DNA of 64,000 nucleotides. Source: Magnaporthiopsis rhizophila. Taxonomy: Eukaryota; Ascomycota; Sordariomycetes; Magnaporthales; Magnaporthaceae. Below the pieces are notes generated by a model. The model did not search any database. It was not told where the DNA came from and saw only the letters and a program-made list of their open reading frames with translations. Location: contig PYSS01000101.1 of the NCBI GenBank assembly GCA_003049465.1, positions 1 through 64,000 of the forward strand, given 5' to 3'. Position numbers and translations under genes: made by a program. Positions 1-10,113 of this stretch are shown piece by piece; the first letter of the stretch is position 1; each line of letters opens with the position of its first letter.

Positions 1-134
1 GCCATTCCCTCACAACATATGCCAGACTAGAACAGCTTATATTGATTAACCAGGCCTCCGTTAGGTTGTAAGCTTCGGCGGGTCCCCCTCTTCGCTCTCG
101 GCACCACTTTCCTCTCAAGCACCCGGCGCGCTCC

Positions 135-867
135 TCAGCGAGCGGCAGTGCTAGGATTATCGCCCACACTTTCCGGCGGGGTTGCGGGCGCCCCGGGCGG
201 CACTCTGGCCTGCTGTACGGGGGGCGGCCATGTCTCCCTGCTGCGCGGGCTGTCGTCCTCGTTGATAAGATTTTGGTGGTACTTGCGCTCCTCCATCCGC
301 TTCCTCCGCCACTTCTTCAACGCCGGTAGGACCTTCCAGAAGAAGGCAATGGGCAGGGCGATAAGGACGACGATGCCGCCGACAACGCCGCCGATTATAG
401 GCCCTGTGCCGGTGGACGAGGCGGTGGACGAGGCGGTGGAGAATGCGGTGGTGGAGTTGTTGCTCAGGATGGCGCTAACGGTGCTGCTGGACGCCGAGGT
501 GGTGGCGGTGCCGGCCCTGGTAGTGGTGGCCGAGAAGCCGGCGCACAGGGCCGAGCCGGCCGCGGTAACGTTGCCGATCTGGTCCGCAGGGCACGCGCCG
601 AGGACGCAGGGGGCGGCGATGGAGGCGATGGCGGTGCCGCACTGGCAGGCTATATCGGTGACCTGGCAGCCGGCGGAGGAAACGGCGGCGCTAATGCACG
701 GGGTCTGGTCGCGGTGGGAGGGCGGATATCAATGGTTAAAGTTCGCTTGGCATTAAATGTTGGGACGGCGTAAGTGGCAAAAGGGAAGCTCTTACAGCGC
801 AAGCGGGCATGCCAGAAAGGTTCTGGGCCAGGGCGGCAGCGGCAGCAGTGAGAATAGAAGTGGTCTT
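135..867 (-). CDS. CFEM-domain single-pass membrane protein (5' end unresolved)
   Basis: Two visible exons, about 867-796 and 704-135, are joined across a 91-bp intron (donor GTAAGA, acceptor GACCAG). The joined product begins with a hydrophobic signal-like stretch (TTSILTAAAAALAQ). A CFEM domain follows, with eight cysteines in order (PAC, TPC, AGC, IAC, QC, APC, GAC, ALC) and the Asp just before CQC that binds heme in known CFEM proteins. Next come a Ser/Thr-rich stalk, a transmembrane helix (GPIIGGVVGGIVVLIALPIAF) and a basic then Pro-rich cytosolic tail. CFEM proteins act at the fungal surface in heme or iron capture, adhesion or host interaction; which applies here cannot be read. No in-frame ATG lies upstream of the signal-like segment before a TAG near 920. 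A further 5' exon, or a base change or error at the start codon, is therefore likely. The domain call is firm; the N-terminus is not. Confidence 0.75.
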
Positions 868-1481
868 CTTGTTGGGCGAGTTTAGTTGTGCTGGAAGCAG
901 AGTAAGAAACTGATCCTAATGGCGAGCGAAGGGAGCGGGAGGGGTATTATTATAAAATGTAATATGGTAAGGATTTGGTAAAAAAAAAAAAAAAAAAAAA
1001 ACGGCTCGTGGGGAGAAAGGGAGAAAAAAATGCAGCTAAAAGAAAGGACAGGCAAAACGGGCTGGAGTTATTTATCAACGTCGTTTTTTCGTCCTAGTGC
1101 CAGCCTCGCCCTTTGATTGGCCGATGCATACGACACCGACGCTGGGCAACGTACTTGGCTTGCAAACCCGGAGTTGGCAAAGTGCAGGACCGGCAGCTTT
1201 CAGCCCAGGCCGGGGGCGGGGACGATTCGCGCCGACTTGCGCCGCCAGTCGTCCCATTGGCCGGGCCCGGCAACTGGGCGTTTGACCAGCCCACTCCTTT
1301 ATTCGCTGGCCCGCCGTGCTTTTTGTTTTTCGCTTTGCTCTGCTTGGAAACAAGGCCTGGAATTACGAGCTCGTGTGAACTGGCTGTGTTCCTCCCCTTT
1401 TGGCTGTCGGTTCTTTGCCATAGCTTCCAGGCCCCTCTCGCGAAATCCACGGGCATGTAATGTCACCACCTTCTCGCGATG
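868..1481. other. Intergenic, no supported gene
   Basis: The stretch holds a 22-base A run at 980-1001 and otherwise mixed sequence. Open frames on both strands at 1094-1460 overlap one another and show no recognisable domain, so I read them as chance. Part of it may contain the missing first exon of the CFEM gene. Confidence 0.5.
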
Positions 1482-1961
1482 CTACCCCTTCGGCTTACAC
1501 CACGGATCGGCTCCCAGGGGTGGTCCCGAGGACCCGCCGCCGCAGACGGAGAGATAGCCTACGTTGGGCTGCCTAAAACGGGGAGAGCCCTTCCTCCTAG
1601 GCTGATGGGTTTCAAGCACGGCGGCCTCGTCGGCCTCCTTCTCAAGGAGCGGGGTCTCGTCGGCCGTCTCGTCGGCGACGCAGCGCTCCATAAGGGCGCG
1701 GGGGTTGCCGTTTAGTTTGTTGACGGGCTTCTTGGTGCCCCTGGGCTTCGGCAGGGGCACGGAGCCCTCTTCGACCGCCTCCTCGTCGGCGGCGGCGACA
1801 CCGCGCTTCGAAGGCGGGCAAGGACGGCGACTGCACGCCTGGGGCGCGTCCCAAGGGTTAGGGGCCCGGGCGGCAAGGGCGGCGACGGAGTTGTGGTCCT
1901 GCGCCAGCGGCAAGGCGGCGGCCAGGATGGCGAAGCCGGCCGAGGGGGTGGAGAAGTGCAT
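1482..1961 (-). CDS. Predicted small secreted protein
   Basis: An intronless 159-residue frame. It starts with a short polar N-terminus and a hydrophobic core (AGFAILAAALPLA), which fits a cleavable signal peptide. The rest is Pro-, Glu- and Arg-rich, with five cysteines (ACSRRPC, ERC, SVC, WCK) and dibasic sites (SKR, PRRK). I recognise no domain. Size, secretion signal and low complexity resemble the small secreted, effector-like proteins of filamentous fungi, but that is inference. A TATATATATATA stretch at 1981-1994 lies only about 20 bp upstream of the ATG. This is closer than expected for a TATA box with a normal leader, so start and expression are uncertain. The frame could be fortuitous in GC-rich DNA. 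Confidence 0.45.
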   Translation of the reverse strand: MHFSTPSAGFAILAAALPLAQDHNSVAALAARAPNPWDAPQACSRRPCPPSKRGVAAADEEAVEEGSVPLPKPRGTKKPVNKLNGNPRALMERCVADETADETPLLEKEADEAAVLETHQPRRKGSPRFRQPNVGYLSVCGGGSSGPPLGADPWCKPKG

Positions 1962-2168
1962 GTTGGAAAATGAGGATCGGTTATATATATATATAGGCTG
2001 AAAGAGGAATAAAAACGGGCTTAAATATAAATAACTCCAAAGTAAACCGGCGGGGGATTCTCCATGGATCTACTTTACCTGGCCAATATCGTCCAGCTGA
2101 CCGGCACTCCAAAACACCACCACCAAATCCAGGCTACCGTGACTCCATCCAAGCGGCACACACACCCC

Positions 2169-4835
2169 TCACATCTTAACCCTGAGCAGATACCGCAGCC
2201 GCACTTGCGAGACGTCATAGACGATAAACTCGTTGTACTGCAGATACGCCCCCGGGACCTTGGTGGCACCGGGCTTGACGCTCGTGTCGGGCATCGTCGT
2301 GCCCTCGAGGCTGGCGTGCACAGCGCCCGCGTCGCGCCACTGCTTGGGCCCCGTCTGGCCCTTGCCCCAGGTCGAGTACATGCCCTTCATACGAGCATTG
2401 TCGCCCGCGTGGTAGTCGGCGTCGGTGAGCTCCTGCATCGGCTTGCCCAGCTCGGCCTCGCACAGCAGCAGAAGGGCCTCGCCGCCCGAGATGTACGAGC
2501 AGCAGTAGTTGGCCGACTTGGACGACATGTCGGCCAGGTAGATGCCCTTGCCAAACATGTAGCCCGATACGGGCGCCTCGGGGGGCGCGATCCTGAGACC
2601 TTGGCTAAGGATGCCTCCAAAGTTGGTGACCCGAGACCCGTGCCAGAGCAGACGCCTGTCCTGCGGCGGCCCGGCCAGCGGCGACTCCTTGTCGAACCGC
2701 TCGTGCTCTCCCGCCCGCTCGATGCGGAAGATATCCTTGACCGTGTAGTTGTGGCCGTGCGTCGCGCCCCGCGTCTCGTTGAGGTAGTCCTTGATCAGCT
2801 TGAACTCGTCGCTCGAGTTCTCCAGCGCCGTCATCTCCTCCAGGTTCAGGCCGTCGTACAGCTTGGTCAGAGGGTGCACCGGGTCGCGCGCCGCCTCCTT
2901 GTCCTTGCCCATGATGTTGTTGGCGTCCTTCATGTCGCTCAGGCTCTCGAGGAGCTCCACCTCCTTCTTGAGGAGCGACTCCTCGCAGATGACGGGCGGC
3001 CGGGCCCGGCCAAACGCGTGGGGGATGACCGAATAGTACGAGTTGGACAGGTGCTCGATCGCAGCGTCGCCGTTCATGCCGTATAGGTCCTGGGCACGAC
3101 TAGGGTTATCCAGGAGCACCGAGAGGTCCTTGAGCGCCTGGAAACCGCGGCTGATGGTCGATTTGCTCAGCTTGCCGAGCGGCAGCTTGTTGGCGTCGTA
3201 GTTGAGCTCCGACATGGCTGCGGCGAAGTACTGCTGGTTGAAGATGAGCTTCATCAGGTTTTGCACAGGCTCGGACAGCGAGCACGTGGGCGGCACCCAC
3301 TTCTCCTTGCCTTCCTCGTCATCGTCGTCGTCGGCCACGACCTCGTCCTCATCGTCGGAATCTTCGTTGTAGCTCCGCTCGACAAAGGTGTACTTGCCCA
3401 CCTTGGGAGGCGCGAGGCGGTCCTCCCATGAATGGCCAGACTTGTCCTTGAACTTCTTCTCGAAATGCTTAATGGCTTCCTGCTCGCTGCCGTTTCCGAG
3501 GATGGCCTTCTGGCCGAGCTCACCGACCCGGCCCCAGCGAGTCCAGGTCTTAAAGTCCCCAGCTCCGTTCCGGATGATCTGGACGCGGTAAAACTTATTG
3601 TTGTTGTTGCTCGCATTGGTCTGGTTGAGCGACGCGTCCCAGATGTGGCCATTGTCGTCAATGTAGACAGCGTAACCGTTCATTGTACAGGCCTCGTCCA
3701 AGGGGACCTGCAGGTTCTTGGACCTGGCAGTCTGTCCGTCTGCCGCGGGCACCTTCTCAACCTTTTCCTCCTTCTTAACCTTGGCTGCCGACTTGGCTGG
3801 TGCTTTGCCCTTGGCGGGGGCCGCATCCGGCTTCGCGCCATCGACAGAATCAGCATCAGCGCCGTTGCTAGCCCCGTTGGAGGCAGCTTTGGCGCCCTTC
3901 TTTGCCCGCTTCGCCTTTGGCTTGGCTTCCTCGTCCTCATCAGAGGCGACAGCGGCAGTTGAGGCACGTTTGGCACCCGCCTTGGCCTTGGCCTTCGGCT
4001 TGGCCTTCTTATCCTCGTTGTCAGATGCGGCGGCGGAGGCTGTGGTGGAAGCAGCTGGTTTCGCGGCAGCCTTGCCTTTGGCAGCTTTTCCCTTAGGCTT
4101 TGGCTTCTTCTCCTCCTCCTCCTCCTCCTCTGCCTCGGAGTCGGCGGCAGAAACAGCACTTTTCGCGGCAGCCTTGCCCTTGGCCGCCTTGCCCTTGGGC
4201 TTCGGCTTTGGCTTGGCGTCCTCGTCCTCTTCTTCCTCCGCCTCGGAAGCGGCAGCAGAGGCGGCGGTGGAAGCAGCAGCTGATTTTGTGGCAGCCTTGC
4301 CCTTGGCTGCCTTTCCCTTGGTCTTGGGCTTAGGCTTAACCTCCACTTCCTCCTCGTCATCTTCCTCTGCTTCCGAGGCCGCGGCAGAGGCCGCGGCGGA
4401 CGACGCAGCACTCTTGCCCTTGCCTCGAGCAGTCTTGGCACCATCCTGCGACTTCTGCGACTGTGACTGCGAGTGGGCGGCAGCCCGAGCCGCAATAGCA
4501 GACTTGCCGACATCGTACGCCTTCTCCGGCTCGCGCTTGCCATTGGCCTCACAGTCCACCAGCCAGTCGAAACTGACGATAGGCAGGCCATTGGCGGCGG
4601 CGGCCTTTACCTTGGTGGTGTTGCGCAGGAAGTCATGCTCGGTGGTGACGAGGTGAGTGGTGGACTTGGTGACAGACGCAGAGACGGTGGCGCCCAAACC
4701 GACGACTTTCGCCTTCGCGTCAGCCTGCGAGCAATCAAAGGTGCCGCTGAGCGCGATGGCGAGGCCATCTAGCGGTTGCGCAGGCGGTGCAGCTGCCGCC
4801 GCCACAGCGGTTCTAGCACTGCGCCTGGGAGGCAT
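2169..4835 (-). CDS. prpA: Poly(ADP-ribose) polymerase (BRCT-WGR-PARP)
   Basis: An intronless frame of 888 residues. Domain order: BRCT at about 21-108 (ALSGTF ... VSFDWLVDCE), a Lys/Ala- and Glu/Asp-rich linker at about 110-365, WGR at about 380-480 (RWGRVGELGQ), the helical PARP regulatory domain at about 525-650, and the ADP-ribosyl transferase fold to the end. The H-Y-E catalytic triad is complete: His732 (LLWHGSR), Tyr766 (GKGIYLAD) and Glu869 (LQYNEFIVYD), so it should make polymer from NAD+ at damaged DNA in the nucleus. It lacks the PARP1 zinc fingers and has a single BRCT, matching the one PARP of filamentous ascomycetes (PrpA in Aspergillus, NPO in Neurospora). The linker consists of repeats of an acidic block followed by KPKPKGKAAKGKA-like blocks. 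The symbol is borrowed from Aspergillus. Confidence 0.97.
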   Translation of the reverse strand: MPPRRSARTAVAAAAAPPAQPLDGLAIALSGTFDCSQADAKAKVVGLGATVSASVTKSTTHLVTTEHDFLRNTTKVKAAAANGLPIVSFDWLVDCEANGKREPEKAYDVGKSAIAARAAAHSQSQSQKSQDGAKTARGKGKSAASSAAASAAASEAEEDDEEEVEVKPKPKTKGKAAKGKAATKSAAASTAASAAASEAEEEEDEDAKPKPKPKGKAAKGKAAAKSAVSAADSEAEEEEEEEKKPKPKGKAAKGKAAAKPAASTTASAAASDNEDKKAKPKAKAKAGAKRASTAAVASDEDEEAKPKAKRAKKGAKAASNGASNGADADSVDGAKPDAAPAKGKAPAKSAAKVKKEEKVEKVPAADGQTARSKNLQVPLDEACTMNGYAVYIDDNGHIWDASLNQTNASNNNNKFYRVQIIRNGAGDFKTWTRWGRVGELGQKAILGNGSEQEAIKHFEKKFKDKSGHSWEDRLAPPKVGKYTFVERSYNEDSDDEDEVVADDDDDEEGKEKWVPPTCSLSEPVQNLMKLIFNQQYFAAAMSELNYDANKLPLGKLSKSTISRGFQALKDLSVLLDNPSRAQDLYGMNGDAAIEHLSNSYYSVIPHAFGRARPPVICEESLLKKEVELLESLSDMKDANNIMGKDKEAARDPVHPLTKLYDGLNLEEMTALENSSDEFKLIKDYLNETRGATHGHNYTVKDIFRIERAGEHERFDKESPLAGPPQDRRLLWHGSRVTNFGGILSQGLRIAPPEAPVSGYMFGKGIYLADMSSKSANYCCSYISGGEALLLLCEAELGKPMQELTDADYHAGDNARMKGMYSTWGKGQTGPKQWRDAGAVHASLEGTTMPDTSVKPGATKVPGAYLQYNEFIVYDVSQVRLRYLLRVKM
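3880..4410 (-). repeat. Imperfect tandem repeats in the PARP linker
   Basis: At least three degenerate copies of about 35-40 codons alternate Ser/Ala-rich and acidic runs (ASEAEEEEDED) with Lys-rich runs (KPKPKGKAAKGKAA). Repetition at both DNA and protein level is obvious by eye. It also keeps the opposite strand open over 3718-4656, which I regard as a side effect of the codon pattern. Confidence 0.8.
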
Positions 4836-5505
4836 CTTGGGTAGGTGGTAGGTATGAAGCAGACCGGGCTGCCAGTACGAGATTCAGAGATCGGGAACAG
4901 TTGAAACGACAATGGGAGTTGTTTGTCGACGCGACGATGCGCTGCTCCAGGCGAAGGAAAGAGGTGCGCCTTGGGAGGGAGGGTCTGGAAAGGAAGCGAC
5001 GCGCTTTAAAAAGAAGAGACAGAAAAAAAAAGTTCCTTCCGCGCCAGTTTATGTTTGGCCCAAAATTCAAAATTCCCCCGCGGTTCTCCAGCTGGACGCC
5101 AGGCTCCAGGGGGCGGCTTGCAGCTGCCTCTGTTGGAACGCGGTTAGGAAAGGTGCAGGGGGCGTGCGCAGGCAACAACACCCAAAGCTCCGCTTTCCAG
5201 GCTGAATGACGGGAAACTCTCGCCCTCTCACGTGAGTGGCTGCCTGGTTTTGGTGGAACTGCGATGGCCGGCTGGTCGACACTTGGCTGGACGAAAACGA
5301 GGCCAGCCATTGATTTTTTCGCGAATGCACCTCTCCATACAACTCAATCTTCCTCACTGGGTGATTCACAGCGCACAACGCCAATCATTGAGAGAAACAT
5401 GGCGTTATGTGGCACAGCAAGGGGGTGAAACATAGGACGGTCATGCAAATTTGTGTTTGTGCTACCAATGAAGCCTCCCTACCAAATAAGCGAAAAGAAC
5501 TTCAT
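4836..5505. other. PARP promoter region / intergenic
   Basis: Lies between the PARP start and the stop of the carotenoid oxygenase, both on the minus strand. It should hold the PARP promoter and the oxygenase 3' UTR. No domain is recognisable in its short open frames. Confidence 0.6.
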
Positions 5506-7483
5506 CTATCGGGTCCTTACATGCTGGCCGTGGAAACCAATACCCACGGCAAACTCGCACTCGGCCCTCCCCAGCTCCGTCATCGTCCTCGCGTCCAGGC
5601 AGAGCAGGTAGCTGCGTCTGTTGTGACCGTCCAGAACCACACTGAGGAGCACGCCGTCGTCCTCCTCGTTCTCCGGGCCCTTCTCGGCCCGAGGTCTGGG
5701 CACAAAGATGGCCTCGCCGGGAGTGTGTCCAGGCGGACCCTCCCAGAACACGGCCTCGCGCGTCCGCGTGTCCGTCTTGACGATGCCGTCTAGGAACGTG
5801 CTCAGCCCGCGGTGCACCAGCCCGTACACGAACCGGTGACGGCGGCAGGCGTACGCCGGGTTGACGGTCGGCAGCTCGCCCGCGTGCGGCGTCGGGATGC
5901 GGAGCTCCGGCTCGACCCTGGTCACCTCCTCGGGCGCCCTGGGCCTCCTCTTCCCGCCCTCACCCGTCATGACCGTCATCGGCAATCGGAACCGCGTCAG
6001 GGCCGGGAACGAGTCTTGGTGCTTGGCCCAGAAGTCTCCTCCCTTACCGTCCTTGTCCAGCAGCACGTCGTAGTACAGGGCCTTGAGGATGCTGGTGTCC
6101 TTGTACGACACCATCTCGCAGACCACGTCGCCCGTCTCCTCGTCCTCGTACGCGTTGGTCGAGTGGAAGAAGAAACCGGCGTCGGACTTGAACTTGGCCA
6201 CCACGCCCTTGCCGCCCCGCCGGTCGATCACATACCATTGACAGAGCTCGGCCGGGTCGAACGGCGCCAGGGCGTCCAGGAGGTTGCGTTCGAGGAGGAT
6301 CTTGAGCCCGTCGAGCACAAAGTGCGCCGTCGGCACGCAGACCACCACGTAGTTATCCGTGATGAAGGAGCTGTGCATGTACGCCAGCGTGGCCCGGAAC
6401 TTGGCGAGGATCGACGTCTCGCCTGTCGTTGCGTTGACCCGGAACACGCGGTAGTTGTCCTTAAACGGGCCCGTGTCCAGGTTGATGTTGAACACGTCGC
6501 CCGACTCCGGGTCCGTCTGCCAGTGCGCCGGCGCCATCTTGCCCGTCAGGGATGGATTGAGCTCCGACGGCTTGACGAGCCTGATCTGCTCCAGCGTCCG
6601 CCGGTTGATCTCGGACAGCACGGCAGCATCCGTTGTCAGTATGGCCGTGTCTTGGCCGTGCCCTCGAGCGAGCGCGGCGCCCAGGGCGGCAGAGCCGTCT
6701 TGGACGGTGACGCAGATATTGTTGTACGTCTCGGCCTTGTGATAGAACATGGACTGCATCTTGCCGAATATGCCCACGCACGGGTCGGCGCGCTGCGCGA
6801 ACGAGATGCCGTCGATGACGCCCTTGTCCCTGATTTGATCCACCATGTCGTCGCTTTGTCGTCGGGACGAGTAGAAAACCCTGACGACGCCAGAGCCGTC
6901 TTGGCCGTCCTTGCTCCTCCCGCCGCCGTCGTCTTGCCCAGCAACGATGTCAAACCGATGTGTATGCGCGAGGCCGTCGAACCAGTGCGAGATGTGAAAT
7001 GTGCCTGACTTGCCGTCCTCGACTTTGCAGCCGCCGGGGCCGGTGCGGTAAAGAGAGCCGGCCGCCCACGCGGGGATCTCACCCTTGATCTTGAGCTCGA
7101 TGGGGCCCCTCTGCTCGGTCAAGCCGTCGAACTGTCGAGAGAAGAGAGGTCAGTATGGATGTTACAGCCTACAGCTCGCGGCTGGTATGGGAAGTGGGAG
7201 GTCAGGCTGTCTGTCGACTGACGCCTGCATCGTTTGGCCACTCCTTGTACGCCTTGTTTTCCAGGTTTCCTCGAAGCTCTTCGGCATCAGCTACCTCCTT
7301 GTCGACCCCTCTTCTTTTCGTTGGCTCAATTCCAGTGGGATCCGGCCCGCTCAAGGTTGCTCTCTTGGACTTGCTGTTGCATCTCCAAGACTCAGCCCTC
7401 TGTCTCGCAATCGCAGTGAGTCCTATTGCCACAGTTAGGCCGACGCAAATTGCGCCTCGTCGAGGCCAAAGACCCCTCATCAT
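5506..7483 (-). CDS. Carotenoid cleavage oxygenase (RPE65/CCD family)
   Basis: Exons 7483-7223 and 7131-5506 are joined across a 91-bp intron (donor GTCAGT, acceptor CGACAG, phase 0) to give 628 residues. An upstream Met-Met start opens exon 1, and residues 9-28 (RRGAICVGLTVAIGLTAIAR) are hydrophobic and could anchor the protein in a membrane. The family opening is clear across the junction (LKIKGEIPAWAAGSLYRTGP). The four iron-ligand histidines are visible: His290 (APAHWQTDPESG), His340 (MHSSF), His410 (FHSTNAYEDEETG) and His621 (GFHGQH). The enzyme should cleave a carotenoid or apocarotenoid double bond with O2 and non-heme Fe(II). Fungal relatives include CarX, CarT and CAO-2; substrate cannot be assigned. 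No carotenoid biosynthesis gene lies in the window, so it is not in a car cluster here. Confidence 0.93.
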
Positions 7484-9359
7484 GGGCGAGGGTGATTGGA
7501 GCTTTGTTGGAGAGATCGATATGGCTGTGACTGCTGACTGTTGGCTGTTGTGTCCGTGAAGGGAGTGAAAAGATTTCTTGTCGTGGGCCGCTCCTGCCCA
7601 GAATATTGAACATCATCCCCTGCGCTCCACCACCTTGCTTCGCTCCTGCCCCGGCTACGGCGGTATTTTCACGAAAGAGGTATGCAAAGACCTCTGTGCT
7701 CCAAGTATTCTACCACCTGACCACGCCGAGTCTGAGGGTTCTGCGTCGTTAACGCGATCCAAATGCATCCCTAGAGCACTAGGGGAAATCGAGTATCTTG
7801 ATAAGATCAATGCTTCGTATAAAGGCCGAGGGAATAAAGTCGTGTGAGAATCCTGCCGGCCGAGCACGCGGTGCTGCACTGAGGGGCGCACTACGGCCAA
7901 GTCAACGACATGGTTGCAGTATGCTCCTCGTGGACTTGGTCGTGGAAATACGCGTCTGAAAGCGTTAGGCCTTGCATTTGCGCTGGCCAATGTGTACCAG
8001 GTGGGCGAGACCGAGGTGGTGCTGTATCTCCTGGAATGGCACAAGCGCTCCTTTCACTTGGACGGGCCGCTCCAAGTAGAGGGCTGGAACATCCAAATGG
8101 GAGATACCAGCATGTTTCCAAATAGTCAAGAATTCCGGTCTAGTTCCTTTTGACCCGTCTGATAAGAGAGGGTGTAAGCCCATTCACGAGGCTTTGTTAT
8201 CGGGGTGCCTCGGAATCCAGAGCGGCGCCGAGAACGGGCTTGACCTGGCCAATCAAAACGCCACTCCGTTTGGCAGCTAAAACCCGGCCACCACGAGACT
8301 CTATGTTGGGCCGTTGGGACGATTACGATGTAGGAATGGGCATCCCACGGAGGGATCCAGAAGGCTTCAATGCAGTCCGTTGTTGCGGGCCTGCTTGGGT
8401 GGTGCACGCTGTCTAAAGATTGTTCGCGAGTTCCTTGGATACAAGCGCGCAGGATTGAGAGGAGTCGATCACGCGAGCTCGACGAACAGGCTGATATACA
8501 AGGCAAGAGGCCGCTTCATTTTACGCACTATTGTTGTGAGACAAAGCAATGAGGAGAGAGAACGCTCAAACACCAGACCTCTAGTCAAACACCACTATAG
8601 CATGCGCTTTCCGCAGATAGCCACAAGCTGACCGAACAGATGTGCATGCGACCGCACGTTACACACCTTGCCAAGGACTAACAAGCATCTGCTCTTCCTC
8701 GGAGCGATCAGGAGTGTGGCCTCTACGTGAACAGTAACTTTAGCAGACTATCTGGCAATCCTGTCCAGTTGCGGCCAATGGTGGTTAGTGGCATGGAAAT
8801 TCTTACACTCCTCGCTAGGAAACACTTCTGTCGCCCGAGCAAACAGAGTTGAGTCCCCGGGCCCGAACCACCTATCTCTTTCAAGTTAAATATCGAAAAA
8901 AGGGTACAATGGAAAATTCGCTTCACATACAGCCATCCTGGAGATGATGCTGCCCAAATCAGGCCGTGTCCGCCCTGGTTCGGACCTCCGACTAGGTAAA
9001 TGTCCGTCATCAGCCCAACCAAAAACCAGCCAAGGCTGGCGCTGGCTCCATGGCACCGGTAAGGATTTTGATGGCCGACAGGCCAAGCCGGGTGACGATT
9101 GGTCAATGGCTGGCAGAAGTGGAGCCTCCAGGACCCTGGAAATGAGCCCTGCTCTTGGCTCTCACCTTTTTTTCCCCCACCGCCTTCGGTAGCCTCGGAG
9201 ACGGGTTTCTCTCACTGCTCGCTGTCCATTTTGTTGGCGAGGTGCTTTCTGGTGCTTTCCTTAAAGCTGTTCTTTTTGCTTGTTAGTTCGAGTTTTGCAG
9301 TTTCTTCTCTTTCTTGTGCGCTGTCATTTCTTCCTATCAGAACAGACAGGTCGCCCAAA
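7484..9359. other. Intergenic between divergent genes
   Basis: About 1.9 kb separates the divergent oxygenase and ERG2 starts. Only short, overlapping open frames without recognisable domains are present. A pyrimidine-rich stretch at about 9165-9350 just before the ERG2 ATG fits a fungal promoter or leader. Confidence 0.6.
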
Positions 9360-10113
9360 ATGTCACCCCCAATCAGCGGCTTCCTCCGCTTCGTGGCCGT
9401 CCTGCTGGCCGTGGTGTCGCCGATGGTGTACATGCTGGAGCAGAGACTCGAGTCCTTCTACATCTTCGAGCCGGGCCACCTGCACGACCTGTCGACGCGC
9501 GCCATCGCCGCCCACGGCAACGACACCAAGTCCATCGTCCACTACATCGTGACCGAGCTGAAGGGTCAGCCGCGCACGGCGGCCCACGTCAACCTGGATC
9601 AGGAGTGGGTCTTTAACAACGCCGGCGGTGCCATGGGCGCCATGTACATTATCCACGCCAGTGAGTAGACACCGCCTTGCCTCTCCCTGTTACTTTAGTG
9701 GTTACCGTAGCCCGCTGACATGATGTCCTCGCGACCGCTTCAAACCAGGCATCACCGAGTACCTCATCATCTTCGGCACGGCCATCGGCACCGAGGGCCA
9801 CACGGGCCGGCACACGGCCGACGACTACTTCCACATCCTGACGGGCGAGCAGTGGGCGTACGTTCCCGGGGAGTACCAGGCCGAGGTGTACCCGGCCGGG
9901 TCGGTGCACCACTTGGTGCGCGGCGAGGCCAAGCAGTACAAGATGCCCGAGGGCTGCTTCGCGCTCGAGTACGCGCGCGGTTGGATCCCCCCCATGCTCT
10001 TCTTCGGCTACGCCGACGCCCTCAGCAGCACGCTCGACTTCCCGACGCTGTGGCGCACTACCGTCGTCACGGGCCGCGAGATGCTGAAGAACCTGGCGCT
10101 GGCCAAGTTTTAG
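9360..10113 (+). CDS. erg2: C-8 sterol isomerase (ERG2, sigma-1 receptor family)
   Basis: Exons 9360-9660 and 9749-10113 (intron 88 bp, GTGAGT...CCAG, splitting a Ser codon) encode 221 residues, the usual ERG2 length. An N-terminal membrane anchor (FLRFVAVLLAVVSPMVYML) precedes the ERG2/sigma-1 fold. Familiar blocks include EWVFNNAGGAMGAMYIIHAS and GTAIGTEGHTGRHTADDYF, then the C-terminal EYARGWIPPMLFFGYADALSS. The enzyme shifts the sterol double bond from C8 to C7 in the ER during ergosterol synthesis and is a target of morpholine antifungals. ATG context (AAAATG) and family length support this start. The neighbours are unrelated. Confidence 0.97.

Noticed and set aside
148..756. 202-codon open frame on the plus strand
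   Set aside because: It is antisense to the CFEM protein, whose cysteine pattern, transmembrane helix and intron are clear on the minus strand.
2064..3086. 340-codon plus-strand frame opposite the PARP catalytic domain
   Set aside because: GC-rich shadow frame; the minus strand carries the intact catalytic triad.
3718..4656. 312-codon Ala/Ser/Phe/Leu-rich frame opposite PARP
   Set aside because: It mirrors the repetitive Lys/Ala/Glu codons of the PARP linker and has no domain of its own.
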